From a virus, in the IMG/VR virus record IMGVR_UViG_3300046660_000777, positions 1-22,793 of that record: a DNA stretch of 22,793 bases, one strand, 5' to 3'. This document shows, piece by piece, positions 5,822-12,097 of the stretch. The first letter of the stretch is position 1; each line of letters opens with the position of its first letter. A program made the translations under genes and the position numbers. The notes beneath the pieces were generated by a model. That model was not told the DNA's origin. It made no database searches and worked only from the letters and a program-made list of their open reading frames with translations.

Positions 5822-6063
5822 TGCGCTCGCACGACAACCAGCTGGACATCTTCAAGCACGACCCGCGCGTCACTGCGCCGATCCTGGCCAAGGCGTTCCG
5901 TGCGGCGGCAGAGACGGCGCTGAAGGACATTCAGTTCAGCTCCCGCGAGCGCCAAGAGCGCCATGACTACTACCTGGGCGAAGCCAAGCGGCACGAGGCC
6001 GAGATCCGGAAGCAGAAGCGCGCGGTTGCTCGCCGGCGGGCACGCCAGAAGGTGGCGCGCTGA
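5821..6063 (+). CDS. Hypothetical basic protein, 80 aa
   Basis: The ATG overlaps the stop of the P-like gene (TGATG). The product starts MRSHDNQLDIFKHDPRVTAP, continues with a helical segment and ends in a very basic tail (KRHEAEIRKQKRAVARRRARQKVAR) able to contact nucleic acid. The stop overlaps the ATG of the Ref-like gene. No family is recognised. Its position among nin-region-like genes suggests a DNA-metabolism accessory role. Confidence 0.65.
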   Translation: MRSHDNQLDIFKHDPRVTAPILAKAFRAAAETALKDIQFSSRERQERHDYYLGEAKRHEAEIRKQKRAVARRRARQKVAR

Positions 6064-6431
6064 TGTGGTCGAAGGCCCCGCCGCCGACCGCTGCCGAGGG
6101 CGCCCGGATCGAGGCGTCCAAGGTCGGGCCATGCATGGCCTGCCTGGCACTGGTCACCCAACAGCTGCTGGAGCCGGGTCTTGTGGTCTACGGCTGCGAC
6201 TACAACCACGCCAAGAGCGGGAACGTCCGCCGCGGGCATGCCTACGGGTTCGCTCTGTGCACCTGGCACCACCGGCGCCACCCCATCGGCGGCAACACCT
6301 TTGCGACGATGCGCGAGATCTACGGCCCGAGCCTGCTGGATGGCTCTCGGGTTTTCCACGAAACCTACGGCACCGACGACGACCTTATTGCGCAACAGAC
6401 ACTAATTAACGAAATAAGAGCGGCCGCATGA
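6063..6431 (+). CDS. Ref-family RecA-dependent nuclease
   Basis: 122 residues. The Cys/His pattern GPCMAC (Cys24, Cys27), YNHA (His49), RRGHAYGFALCTWHHR (Cys66, His69, His70), GNTF and the C-terminal SRVFHETYGTDDDL match the HNH-like core of the phage P1 Ref family (RecA-dependent nuclease). These enzymes cut DNA at sites where RecA filaments place them, and so stimulate recombination. The gene occupies the nin-like region between replication and resolvase genes, where lambdoid phages often encode recombination functions. Its length is near that of the small phage members. The assignment is from recalled motifs. Confidence 0.72.
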   Translation: MWSKAPPPTAAEGARIEASKVGPCMACLALVTQQLLEPGLVVYGCDYNHAKSGNVRRGHAYGFALCTWHHRRHPIGGNTFATMREIYGPSLLDGSRVFHETYGTDDDLIAQQTLINEIRAAA

Positions 6432-6433
6432 TC

Positions 6434-7141
6434 CTAGCGAGAAGACTCAACTGCAGTCATCAACCCATCAGTCCTGGCGGACAGATCCTTTGCCATCTTA
6501 GCTACGGCAGAAAGCTGTCCGATAAGGTGTCCGAAGTGGTCGTCAAGGTTTGCCGCTGTGCTTGGCGTTCCCACTGGATAGTTGGAAATGAACTGTTCTG
6601 CGGAAACCGTCAACATAGCGGCCGCGGCATCGAGAGAATGGCTGAGCGCGCGATCGGTATCGGGGAGGATGCCGACAACTCCCGTTGGCTTCTCCGGCAT
6701 CAGCTTGATTGCCGAGCGAAGAATCGTGTGGCGAGTCTCAATGCTAAATGGTCGACCGTCGGCGGATGCAAGAAGCTTGTTGTAGACCCCCTCTGCCAAT
6801 TGGCAGTTAATCAGCTGCGCACGAAGCCAGATGCATTCTCGCATCTTCGAATCGGTGCCTTCTTCCAGTCTGAGCTCATGCGCCTTTTGTGCGTAGTGCA
6901 TCGCGCCGATGCCGACAGCCCACGTCCCGATTGCAGCAAGAATGGAAGCGGTGATGGTAAGTGTCTCACCAGGAGCAAATCCGGTTGGCCAAGACGCCGT
7001 GAGAAGAAGTCCTGCTGCAATGCCCAAGATCATCGCAGCAGCCAGGAAGATCGAATTGAAAAGGCGATTCACGACGTTCGTCACAGAGGGCGAGGAGTAA
7101 GTGGCGATTATAAGCACGGCACTCCCGGGGGATTGCTCCAT
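6434..7141 (-). CDS. Two-span membrane protein, cargo gene
   Basis: 235 residues from ATG 7141; a longer frame to 7357 exists but its N-terminus is only the shadow of RusA. After ~22 residues come two membrane segments (about 24-47, [21 protein letters not shown], and 54-74). A cytoplasmic helical domain of about 160 residues follows ([17 protein letters not shown]...). It lies antisense to the early operon, just 2 bp from the Ref stop, and its start codon overlaps the RusA start on the other strand. The sequence is visibly lower in G+C than its neighbours. No ribosome-binding site precedes the ATG, so the start is uncertain. A lysogenic-conversion or exclusion role is possible but unproven. 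Confidence 0.7.
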   Translation of the reverse strand: MEQSPGSAVLIIATYSSPSVTNVVNRLFNSIFLAAAMILGIAAGLLLTASWPTGFAPGETLTITASILAAIGTWAVGIGAMHYAQKAHELRLEEGTDSKMRECIWLRAQLINCQLAEGVYNKLLASADGRPFSIETRHTILRSAIKLMPEKPTGVVGILPDTDRALSHSLDAAAAMLTVSAEQFISNYPVGTPSTAANLDDHFGHLIGQLSAVAKMAKDLSARTDGLMTAVESSR

Positions 7142-7589
7142 GACTAATGGAAATGCATCGGGCACATGCGATTCGCTACCGCGCCTCAAGCTTATCCTTC
7201 CTCGGCCGAGCAAGGACCTGTCGCCGAACGCGCGGGTGCATTGGCGCGATCGGTCCAAAGCCACGAAGGCAGCCCGGCAGACTGCCGTGGTCTTGGCCTT
7301 CGAGGCTGGCTGGCGCGACGCCTGGCTGCCGGAGGGCCGGCTGCACCTGTGGATCAATTTCTACCAGGCACCGCGCAAGGTGCTCCCCGACGACGACAAC
7401 CTGCTACTCCGCTTCAAGGCGTACCGGGATGGGATTGCCCAGGTGCTGGGGATCGACGACAAGCGCTTCATCAGCCACCCGTTCGTCAGCAACGAACGCC
7501 GCCCTGGCGGCCAAGTGGTGGTCCGGATCACGGGTGGCCCAGCGTCGGCTGCCCGCCTACTTCATAGGGAGCAAGGCAATGCAGGTTGA
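7140..7589 (+). CDS. rusA: RusA-family Holliday junction resolvase
   Basis: 149 residues. The segment [32 protein letters not shown] (residues 79-110) is the RusA active-site region. Asp84-86 with Asn87, Asp97 and Asp106/107 supply the acidic residues that bind Mg and cut symmetric four-way junctions. Phages use it to resolve recombination and replication intermediates before packaging. A GGGGGA site lies about 7 nt upstream of the ATG at 7140, which overlaps the divergent start of the membrane-protein gene (CATG). The end overlaps the next gene by 11 nt. Confidence 0.85.
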   Translation: MTNGNASGTCDSLPRLKLILPRPSKDLSPNARVHWRDRSKATKAARQTAVVLAFEAGWRDAWLPEGRLHLWINFYQAPRKVLPDDDNLLLRFKAYRDGIAQVLGIDDKRFISHPFVSNERRPGGQVVVRITGGPASAARLLHREQGNAG

Positions 7590-8007
7590 TACGTTTGGGG
7601 CCTACGTCCGCGCGGAGCTGGAGCATTGGGGGAGGGAGTACGCCCTCCACCGGGACTGCGACTACTTGGGCCATCAGTCCAAGAACCTGCTTGCTGTTTT
7701 GATTGAGCACAAGGGCGACATGCCAGGTAGGGCGCAGGGATACAAGCCGCTTGAGTCGGATAGCCGAGCACAGATGATCGAAGACATCGTGTCTATCATT
7801 TCCCGTGACAACCTGGCAATGGCCTGTTCGTTGCGCGGCTACCATTGCGGCATGGGCCGCCGAAAAGTGGAGCGATTTGAGACCGCGGTAATGCTGATGG
7901 CAAATTGCGGGCACCGCCCCGTTTCCGCACGCCAATACCTCGGGCTGGTGGAACTAGGCTTTCAACGTGTTCGAGGTCACCTCGAGGGCCTATCACTGGC
8001 CGCCTAG
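7579..8007 (+). CDS. Possible Q-type late antiterminator
   Basis: 142 residues from ATG 7579 (AAGG about 5 nt upstream). The product starts [20 protein letters not shown] and contains a helical pattern, [14 protein letters not shown]...[20 protein letters not shown]...[22 protein letters not shown], loosely like phage antitermination Q proteins. Support is mainly positional: last gene of the rightward early operon, with a promoter-plus-hairpin unit (9107-9182) and the lysis genes downstream. No zinc-binding cysteine cluster is present. It could be an unrelated protein; the call is tentative. Confidence 0.45.
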   Translation: MQVDTFGAYVRAELEHWGREYALHRDCDYLGHQSKNLLAVLIEHKGDMPGRAQGYKPLESDSRAQMIEDIVSIISRDNLAMACSLRGYHCGMGRRKVERFETAVMLMANCGHRPVSARQYLGLVELGFQRVRGHLEGLSLAA

Positions 8008-8325
8008 GGAAACGCGACCCAAAGCCGAGATGAGGGCGGTAAGTGCATTACCGAAAACGAGGGCTGCAATGAACGGCAGAACAATCCCAGGCCAAGGCTT
8101 GGGTCGCTCGCCACCGCGCGCCCATGCGACAAGCCCTTCCACACGGAAGCCAACGTAAAGGCCCAAGATGGCGAATAGCGCCCAACCGGCGTAAGTGGCG
8201 AGAGGAATATGCAGTTTGGTCCCGGCGACCTGTATCGCCGCAACCACGATTGCCCATTCGATGATCTGGAACACTTCTTTGGTGAAGGCTTTGAACCCTT
8301 CTATGCGCGCCTGGTAATAGTTCAC
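7993..8325 (-). CDS. Three-span membrane protein, cargo cassette gene 3
   Basis: 110 residues. The start is a GTG at 8325 that overlaps the TGA of the short upstream frame (GTGA). There are hydrophobic segments at about residues 22-38, 45-62 and 78-105, with a short Arg/Lys/Pro loop (ARGGERPKPWPG) between the last two. It is convergent with the Q-like gene and overlaps its last 15 bp. As the terminal gene of a minus-strand cassette with a DUF4145 protein, it could be the membrane effector or simply a conversion gene. Confidence 0.65.
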   Translation of the reverse strand: MNYYQARIEGFKAFTKEVFQIIEWAIVVAAIQVAGTKLHIPLATYAGWALFAILGLYVGFRVEGLVAWARGGERPKPWPGIVLPFIAALVFGNALTALISALGRVSLGGQ

Positions 8326-8423
8326 ATTTCGTCCATGAGAAGCTTGAGAGCAGGGTAAGGAATCGCTGCAACGTCGCTTGGTTGCCTATTTCGTAGGGTG
8401 CGGTAAGGTCGTAGCCGCTTCAT
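8322..8423 (-). CDS. Short coupled ORF between DUF4145 and membrane genes
   Basis: 33 residues from ATG 8423 (38 from ATG 8438), starting MKRLRPYRTLRNRQPSDVAA. It overlaps the 3' end of the DUF4145 gene and its TGA overlaps the GTG of the next gene, so it could carry ribosomes between the two. GGGA lies about 5 nt upstream of the 8423 ATG. Composition is basic and plausible but the frame is short. It may only be a coupling ORF. Confidence 0.4.
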   Translation of the reverse strand: MKRLRPYRTLRNRQPSDVAAIPYPALKLLMDEM

Positions 8424-9075
8424 CTTTTCCCTTTCCATCTCGTTCCTTAATCCAGCCTCTGTTCTTTGCCGGGATCTCGCCATAGAGACGGGCGATAGTC
8501 CTTGGTCGCTCAATCCGGTCTTCGACGACGAAGTTGAGCATGCCGAATAGGGCATGAGCTAGTTCGGGCGTGTCGTTGAGGTCAAGCTCACCAGGGTGCA
8601 CTGATTCATTGCCGATCACGCGGAGGTAGTCCAGAGCCTGTTGAACCTCTTCCGGCAATCCGCCGGCCACAAGGGTGGCGATATCCGCATCAATCTTCTT
8701 GCCAGGAAGGCTCAGCGCGACCATGAGCTTTTGCAGTGCAAGACGTAAGAGCGCCGCAGTCGCACGCGGAGAGCGTCCAAATACGGACGCAGCCTCGAGG
8801 TAGTCGGCTCGAACATCGTCAGGCATCAGAGGATGGGGCGGCGGCGCCGCAGAATGGTCAGGGTGAACCATGCGCGCGGGACCACCGCCAACCTCGATCC
8901 AGTACTGGTGTTGTCCGCAATGGCCGCAATAGACAGCGTGCACGGGGGTTGCTGTGAGGCCGTTTCGCGCACTTCCGGCTTGCAGATTGGTCCAGTGCTG
9001 GGCCGTGTAGACCTGGCACAGCGGGCAGTGATATGACCTAGCTTGGAATGACGGTGCGACGTGCTTGTCCTGCAT
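8386..9075 (-). CDS. DUF4145-domain protein with N-terminal zinc ribbon
   Basis: 229 residues. AGGAGG lies 7 nt before ATG 9075. Cys17, Cys20, Cys50 and Cys53 (YHCPLC...VYCGHCG) form a probable zinc ribbon. The C-terminal helical domain (about 85-185) has RSPRATAALLRLALQKLM and YLRVIGNESVHPG, characteristic of DUF4145, a HEPN-like all-alpha domain found in solitary form and attached to restriction and other defence proteins. The Arg152...His160 spacing (seven residues between) is not the canonical Rx4-6H of HEPN ribonucleases, so catalysis is doubtful. First gene of a minus-strand cassette carried antisense to the late region. Confidence 0.75.
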   Translation of the reverse strand: MQDKHVAPSFQARSYHCPLCQVYTAQHWTNLQAGSARNGLTATPVHAVYCGHCGQHQYWIEVGGGPARMVHPDHSAAPPPHPLMPDDVRADYLEAASVFGRSPRATAALLRLALQKLMVALSLPGKKIDADIATLVAGGLPEEVQQALDYLRVIGNESVHPGELDLNDTPELAHALFGMLNFVVEDRIERPRTIARLYGEIPAKNRGWIKERDGKGKDEAATTLPHPTK

Positions 9076-9106
9076 TGACGACCTCCTTTTGTCCTAAGCC
9101 TACCGC

Positions 9107-9135
9107 TTGACAGGTGTGCACCTCTATCTTACCTT
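9107..9135 (+). promoter_or_regulatory. Candidate late promoter pR'
   Basis: A perfect TTGACA at 9107-9112, a 17-nt spacer and TACCTT at 9130-9135 (three of six to consensus). The predicted start is near 9142. It points at the lysis genes. A 5-bp inverted repeat with a 2-nt centre (AGGTG-TG-CACCT, 9112-9123) lies between the boxes and may bind a regulator. The -10 box is weak, which is common for a controlled late promoter. Confidence 0.5.
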
Positions 9136-9152
9136 TTGAGTCACGATGACAT

Positions 9153-9182
9153 AGAAGCCTCCGGTTCCTGCCGGGGGCTTCT
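9153..9182 (+). terminator. Hairpin immediately after pR' (tR'-like)
   Basis: AGAAGCCTCCGG and CCGGGGGCTTCT pair over 12 positions (one G-U) around a 6-nt loop, with a short T run at the end of the stem. The hairpin begins about 10 nt after the predicted start of the late transcript. The U tract is poor (CTTGCG), so termination may be incomplete, but the arrangement is that of lambda pR'-tR', where a Q protein is needed to read through. Confidence 0.6.
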
Positions 9183-9194
9183 TGCGTTCTCGGC

Positions 9195-9386
9195 TCAGGA
9201 TGTCAAAGCAACCATCTGGATAAGCCGATCACGCTCTCGGTGCGCACCGTCGCTTTCGTCGAATTTGAGGTGCAGGCCTCCCGGTTCACCGGCGAACCCC
9301 ACATAGAAAGCAGTATTCACTACGGGGCCGATCCAAGTAACGTGCTTTGGGTTAACGAAATGCCCTGCGAATTCATTGGGATGCAT
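9195..9386 (-). CDS. Hypothetical protein, 63 aa, antisense to the late leader
   Basis: ATG 9386 follows an AGGAGG site with 7 nt spacing, which fixes the start; upstream in-frame ATGs lack a site. The product starts MHPNEFAGHFVNPKHVTWIG and contains FYVGFAGEPGGLHLKFDESD, a compact beta-rich domain ending in a helix (RERDRLIQMVAL). No family is recognised. It lies between the late promoter/hairpin and the endolysin, opposite to late transcription, so it should be expressed in the prophage state if at all. Confidence 0.65.
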   Translation of the reverse strand: MHPNEFAGHFVNPKHVTWIGPVVNTAFYVGFAGEPGGLHLKFDESDGAHRERDRLIQMVALTS

Positions 9387-9491
9387 ACGTAGCCTCCTAT
9401 TTGGTGACATTAATCTAAACCAGTCTGCGCCCAAAGCCACGTGCGCGCTGAGTGCCGACTTTGGCGTATTGCATACATCCACGGACCCGCC

Positions 9492-10157
9492 ATGATCCTG
9501 ACCGCCTCGACAATCCAGCAGGCGGTCGGATGCAATGCCGCCGTGGCCGCCATCTGGCTGGAAGCGCTGAACACCGCGTTCCGCGTGTTCGGCATCGCTA
9601 CCCCGAAAAGAGCGGCGGCTTTCCTAGCTCAGGTAGGCCACGAGTCGGGTGGCCTGTCCACGGTTGTGGAGAACCTCAACTACAGCGCACAGGGCTTGGC
9701 CAACACCTGGCCGACCCGGTACGCGGTGAACTTGAAGGCAAGGCCGTTGGTGCCGAACCAGCTGGCGCGCGCGCTGGAGCGCAAGCCCCAGGCCATCGCG
9801 AACAACGCTTATGCGGGGCGAATGGGAAACGGCCCCGAGTCGAGCGGAGACGGCTGGAGGTATCGCGGTCGCGGCCCGATACAGAACACCGGCAAGGCAA
9901 ACTACGCCGGCATGCGTGACACCTTGCGAGCCAAGGGCATTGCAGGTGTCCCCGACTTCGAGGCGCAGCCTGAGCTGCTGGAGCTGCCCAAGTGGGGCGC
10001 GCTCGCAGCTGGCGCGTACTGGGAGACGCGAAACCTCAACCGCCTCGCGGACGCCGGGCAGTTCGACACGATCACCGAGCGCATCAACAACGGCCAGACC
10101 GGCGCGGCCGACCGCCGGGCCCGGTATTCACGTGCGCTGAAGGTGCTCGCCCCATGA
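9492..10157 (+). CDS. Endolysin, glycoside hydrolase family 19
   Basis: 221 residues from ATG 9492. AFLAQVGHESGGLSTVVENLNYSAQGL carries the GH19 catalytic pair: Glu51 in GHESGG and Glu60 in VENLNY. YRGRGPIQNTGKANY is the second signature of the family, and ITERINNG and the C-terminal RRARYSRAL are also typical. Phage GH19 enzymes cut the glycan strands of peptidoglycan at lysis. No signal peptide is present, so export would depend on a holin. Its stop overlaps a short coupled ORF leading to the next gene. Confidence 0.92.
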   Translation: MILTASTIQQAVGCNAAVAAIWLEALNTAFRVFGIATPKRAAAFLAQVGHESGGLSTVVENLNYSAQGLANTWPTRYAVNLKARPLVPNQLARALERKPQAIANNAYAGRMGNGPESSGDGWRYRGRGPIQNTGKANYAGMRDTLRAKGIAGVPDFEAQPELLELPKWGALAAGAYWETRNLNRLADAGQFDTITERINNGQTGAADRRARYSRALKVLAP

Positions 10158-10210
10158 ATGCTGTCCGACCCGTTGGTGCGGTCGTCCGGTCTATTGCCGA
10201 GGTGGCCTGA
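10154..10210 (+). other. 18-codon relay ORF between endolysin and holin candidate
   Basis: An ATG overlaps the endolysin stop (ATGA) and its own TGA overlaps the next ATG (TGATG). The peptide is MNAVRPVGAVVRSIAEVA. It includes the GAGGTGG ribosome-binding site of the following gene. It may act as a translational relay and not as a gene. Confidence 0.35.
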
Positions 10211-10530
10211 TGGAAGAGACGACTGCACCCTGGTGGCTTGCCGGCGGTGCCGCAGCATTGTGGATCGCCCGCGAATTCATCGGCGCGGTGCTGAGCCGCA
10301 AGCAGGACAAGGCGGAATCAGATGGCAGCGTGGCCTTGATTGCCGGCCTCACCGCCCGAGTCGAAGGCCTGGAGGCAAGTCAAATCAAGATGGGCCAGCA
10401 GCTAGCCGATGAGATGAGGCTGCGTATGGCCGCGCAGGAGGAAGCGCACCGGTTGCGATTGCGCGTCCTGTCGCTGGAGGCCTCATTACGTGGACTTGGC
10501 GCCGTGATCCCCCCGGAGATAAGCGCATGA
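10210..10530 (+). CDS. Holin candidate / membrane-anchored coiled coil, 106 aa
   Basis: GAGGTGG lies about 5 nt before the ATG. A single hydrophobic segment (about residues 8-29, WWLAGGAAALWIAREFIGAVL) is followed by a charged heptad-rich region (SVALIAGLTARVEGLEASQIK...) predicted to form a coiled coil. Its position between endolysin and Rz makes it the best holin candidate in the cassette, although a typical class I or II holin has two or three spans. It could instead be a phage lysis accessory protein. The stop overlaps the Rz start. Confidence 0.55.
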   Translation: MEETTAPWWLAGGAAALWIAREFIGAVLSRKQDKAESDGSVALIAGLTARVEGLEASQIKMGQQLADEMRLRMAAQEEAHRLRLRVLSLEASLRGLGAVIPPEISA

Positions 10531-10994
10531 GTCGTCTGCACATTGCCCTTGTCGTTAGCTTAGCGATCGCCTCGTTCTGGCTTGGCTGGGAATGGCGAGA
10601 TCGCTCTGCCGATCTCAACGTCTCCCAGGGCGAAACGAGGCAGGCCGTAGCGGTCGTGGCGCAGGTGCAGAGCGCGCGAGCCATCGAACACGGCCAAGCC
10701 GACGTTATGGCCACCATCGGAGCGAAGCATGAAGAAGACCGGGCTGCGGCCGAAACCATCCCTGACGCTGTTGTGGCTGGCCTGCGCACTGGCGACCTCC
10801 AGCTGCGCGACGACCTCGCCACCTGTACTACCAACCTCCTGTCCCAAGCCGTCTCCGGCACCATCGAACGTGATGCGCACGCCCAACTACGAGCAGAGGT
10901 TGCGGGAGCTGTTGTTCAAGTCGGGCGTGACGCCAACGACCACGTCAACTCCTGCCAAGCCGTGATTACTGCGGATAGAGCGGTGGTTCCATGA
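10527..10994 (+). CDS. Rz: i-spanin, Rz-like
   Basis: 155 residues. The N-terminal membrane anchor (MSRLHIALVVSLAIASFWLGW) is followed by a long periplasmic helical region with Gln/Ala/Glu repeats and two C-terminal cysteine positions (ATCTTN, NSCQA). A proline-rich lipoprotein frame lies entirely inside it, which is the hallmark of Rz/Rz1 pairs. Together they fuse inner and outer membranes at the last step of lysis. The ATG overlaps the stop of the holin candidate (ATGA). Confidence 0.82.
   Translation: MSRLHIALVVSLAIASFWLGWEWRDRSADLNVSQGETRQAVAVVAQVQSARAIEHGQADVMATIGAKHEEDRAAAETIPDAVVAGLRTGDLQLRDDLATCTTNLLSQAVSGTIERDAHAQLRAEVAGAVVQVGRDANDHVNSCQAVITADRAVVP
10729..10965 (+). CDS. Rz1: o-spanin lipoprotein, Rz1-like, nested in Rz
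   Basis: 78 residues in another frame, fully inside Rz. GGAG lies about 5 nt before ATG 10729. The start MKKTGLRPKPSLTLLWLACA is a short basic, then hydrophobic signal, and a probable lipid-attachment Cys26 follows in ATSSC. The mature protein is proline-rich (SPPVLPTSCPKPSPAP), as in lambda Rz1. It would be attached to the outer membrane and bind Rz across the periplasm. Confidence 0.82.
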   Translation: MKKTGLRPKPSLTLLWLACALATSSCATTSPPVLPTSCPKPSPAPSNVMRTPNYEQRLRELLFKSGVTPTTTSTPAKP

Positions 10995-11194
10995 CCTGCT
11001 CGGAACGTCTGCTGGCCGCCATTGAGGCGCAGCAGGTCACTATCGCTGAGCAAGGTCGGCACCTCGCTCAACAGGCTGAGCAGATCGGTCTGCTTGTTCA
11101 GTCGGTAGCGCTCCTGCTTGGGGAAGAACTTGGCAACCCCGACGCGGATGGAGAAGAACCGCAGCGCTTGGACCTGGACGGAAAGCCATACTGA
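10991..11194 (+). CDS. Small coiled-coil protein, 67 aa
   Basis: The ATG overlaps the Rz stop and its TGA overlaps the HNH start. It is almost all helix (AIEAQQVTIAEQGRHLAQQ...) with heptad-like hydrophobics and an acidic C-terminal end. No membrane segment is visible. Position puts it between lysis and packaging genes. Function unknown. Confidence 0.65.
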   Translation: MTCSERLLAAIEAQQVTIAEQGRHLAQQAEQIGLLVQSVALLLGEELGNPDADGEEPQRLDLDGKPY

Positions 11195-11568
11195 TGCCGG
11201 CGCGGGCGCCCAAGCACCGGCCTCATGCAAGGCCGGTTAAGCAACATGCGCCCCCGGCGAGAGACCGCCAGGCCGAGCGGGCCTTGGCAACAAATTCTAC
11301 GTACTGGCTAAGGCTGCGCGCCTTGGTGCTCGCCCAGTCACCGCTCTGTGTTGTTTGCTTGGCTGAGGGCAGGACGCGGGCAGCAAGCCATGTCGATCAC
11401 ATCGACGCAGATACCAGCAACAACGACCTCACCAACCTGCAGGGCCTATGCCGACCTTGCCACAGCGCGAAGACCGCGCGCGAGGACGGCGGGTTCGGGA
11501 ACCGGCGCGCGCGTGCGCGAGATTGGACCGTCGGCGGGACGACCGGGGAGGGGCGGGTCAAAAGTTGA
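11194..11568 (+). CDS. HNH endonuclease, packaging-associated
   Basis: 124 residues. A basic N-terminus precedes the HNH core: Cys52 and Cys55 (LCVVC), His66 and His69 (SHVDHID), Asn81 (LTNLQG), Cys86, Cys89 and His90 (LCRPCH). The two CxxC pairs bind structural zinc and the His/Asn residues hold the catalytic metal. HNH proteins next to terminase genes are required, together with terminase, for specific DNA cleavage in several cos-type and HK97-like phages (HK97 gp74). The gene lies just before the small terminase, consistent with that role. Confidence 0.88.
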   Translation: MPARAPKHRPHARPVKQHAPPARDRQAERALATNSTYWLRLRALVLAQSPLCVVCLAEGRTRAASHVDHIDADTSNNDLTNLQGLCRPCHSAKTAREDGGFGNRRARARDWTVGGTTGEGRVKS

Positions 11569-11668
11569 AGCGCAACCGCCTACGATACGTGCGCCCCTCT
11601 GTTTATTTGCACCGTCAGTTGAGAAAAACCGTTTTTTCGCGTGCGGCCATCCCGCCCTTGGAACAGTC
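11569..11668 (+). promoter_or_regulatory. Gap between HNH and terS, candidate cos region
   Basis: The only clear non-coding break among the packaging genes. It is A+T-rich in its centre, with an imperfect inverted repeat (GAAAAAC-C-GTTTTTTC, 11623-11638). In HK97-type phages cos sites lie close to the HNH and small terminase genes, so it could be the cleavage site. This is positional inference only. Confidence 0.3.
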
Positions 11669-12097
11669 ATGGCAAATCCCCGCAAACCCACATCGCTGAA
11701 GGTGGTTGCCGGGACGGATCGCCCCGACCGGGACGCGCCAGCGGAGGTCGCCGATCTCCCGTTGGTATCAGAGGTTCCGCCCGCTCCGGATTGGTTGCCC
11801 AATGCGCACGCCATCAAGGAATGGGACCGCCTGGCGCCGATTCTTCACGCAAACAAGCTCCTGACCGAGGCCGGCCTGTCGGCCCTCGGCCAGCTGTGCG
11901 CCCTGCACGGGAAGACGGTCCAGCTCTACGCTGCCGGGGAGACGCCCGTTGCTTCGATGGTGGCCCAGGTACGCGGCCTGATGAACGACTTCGGCCTGAC
12001 CCCGGTAGCCCAAGGCAAGGTGAGGCCTGCCGGCGACACCGAAAGGGCCGGCAACGCCTTCGCCAACAACGGGGCGAAGCGGAAGACCCGTGCGTGA
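11669..12097 (+). CDS. terS: Small terminase subunit, P27 family
   Basis: 142 residues. PRKPTSLKVVAGTDRPDRDAP at the N-terminus, DWLPNAHAIKEWDRLAPIL in the middle and GLMNDFGLTPVAQGKV near the end are the family pattern of P27-type small terminases (Terminase_4). It recognises the packaging start and delivers DNA to the large subunit. ATG 11669 is preceded by GGAA. The gene begins after a 100-bp non-coding gap and its stop lies inside the first codons of the large subunit. Confidence 0.87.
   Translation: MANPRKPTSLKVVAGTDRPDRDAPAEVADLPLVSEVPPAPDWLPNAHAIKEWDRLAPILHANKLLTEAGLSALGQLCALHGKTVQLYAAGETPVASMVAQVRGLMNDFGLTPVAQGKVRPAGDTERAGNAFANNGAKRKTRA

Noticed and set aside
7142-7357. N-terminal extension of the membrane-protein gene (307-residue version)
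   Set aside because: The extra 72 residues are Arg/Ser-rich antisense shadow of RusA; the membrane protein proper starts at 7141.
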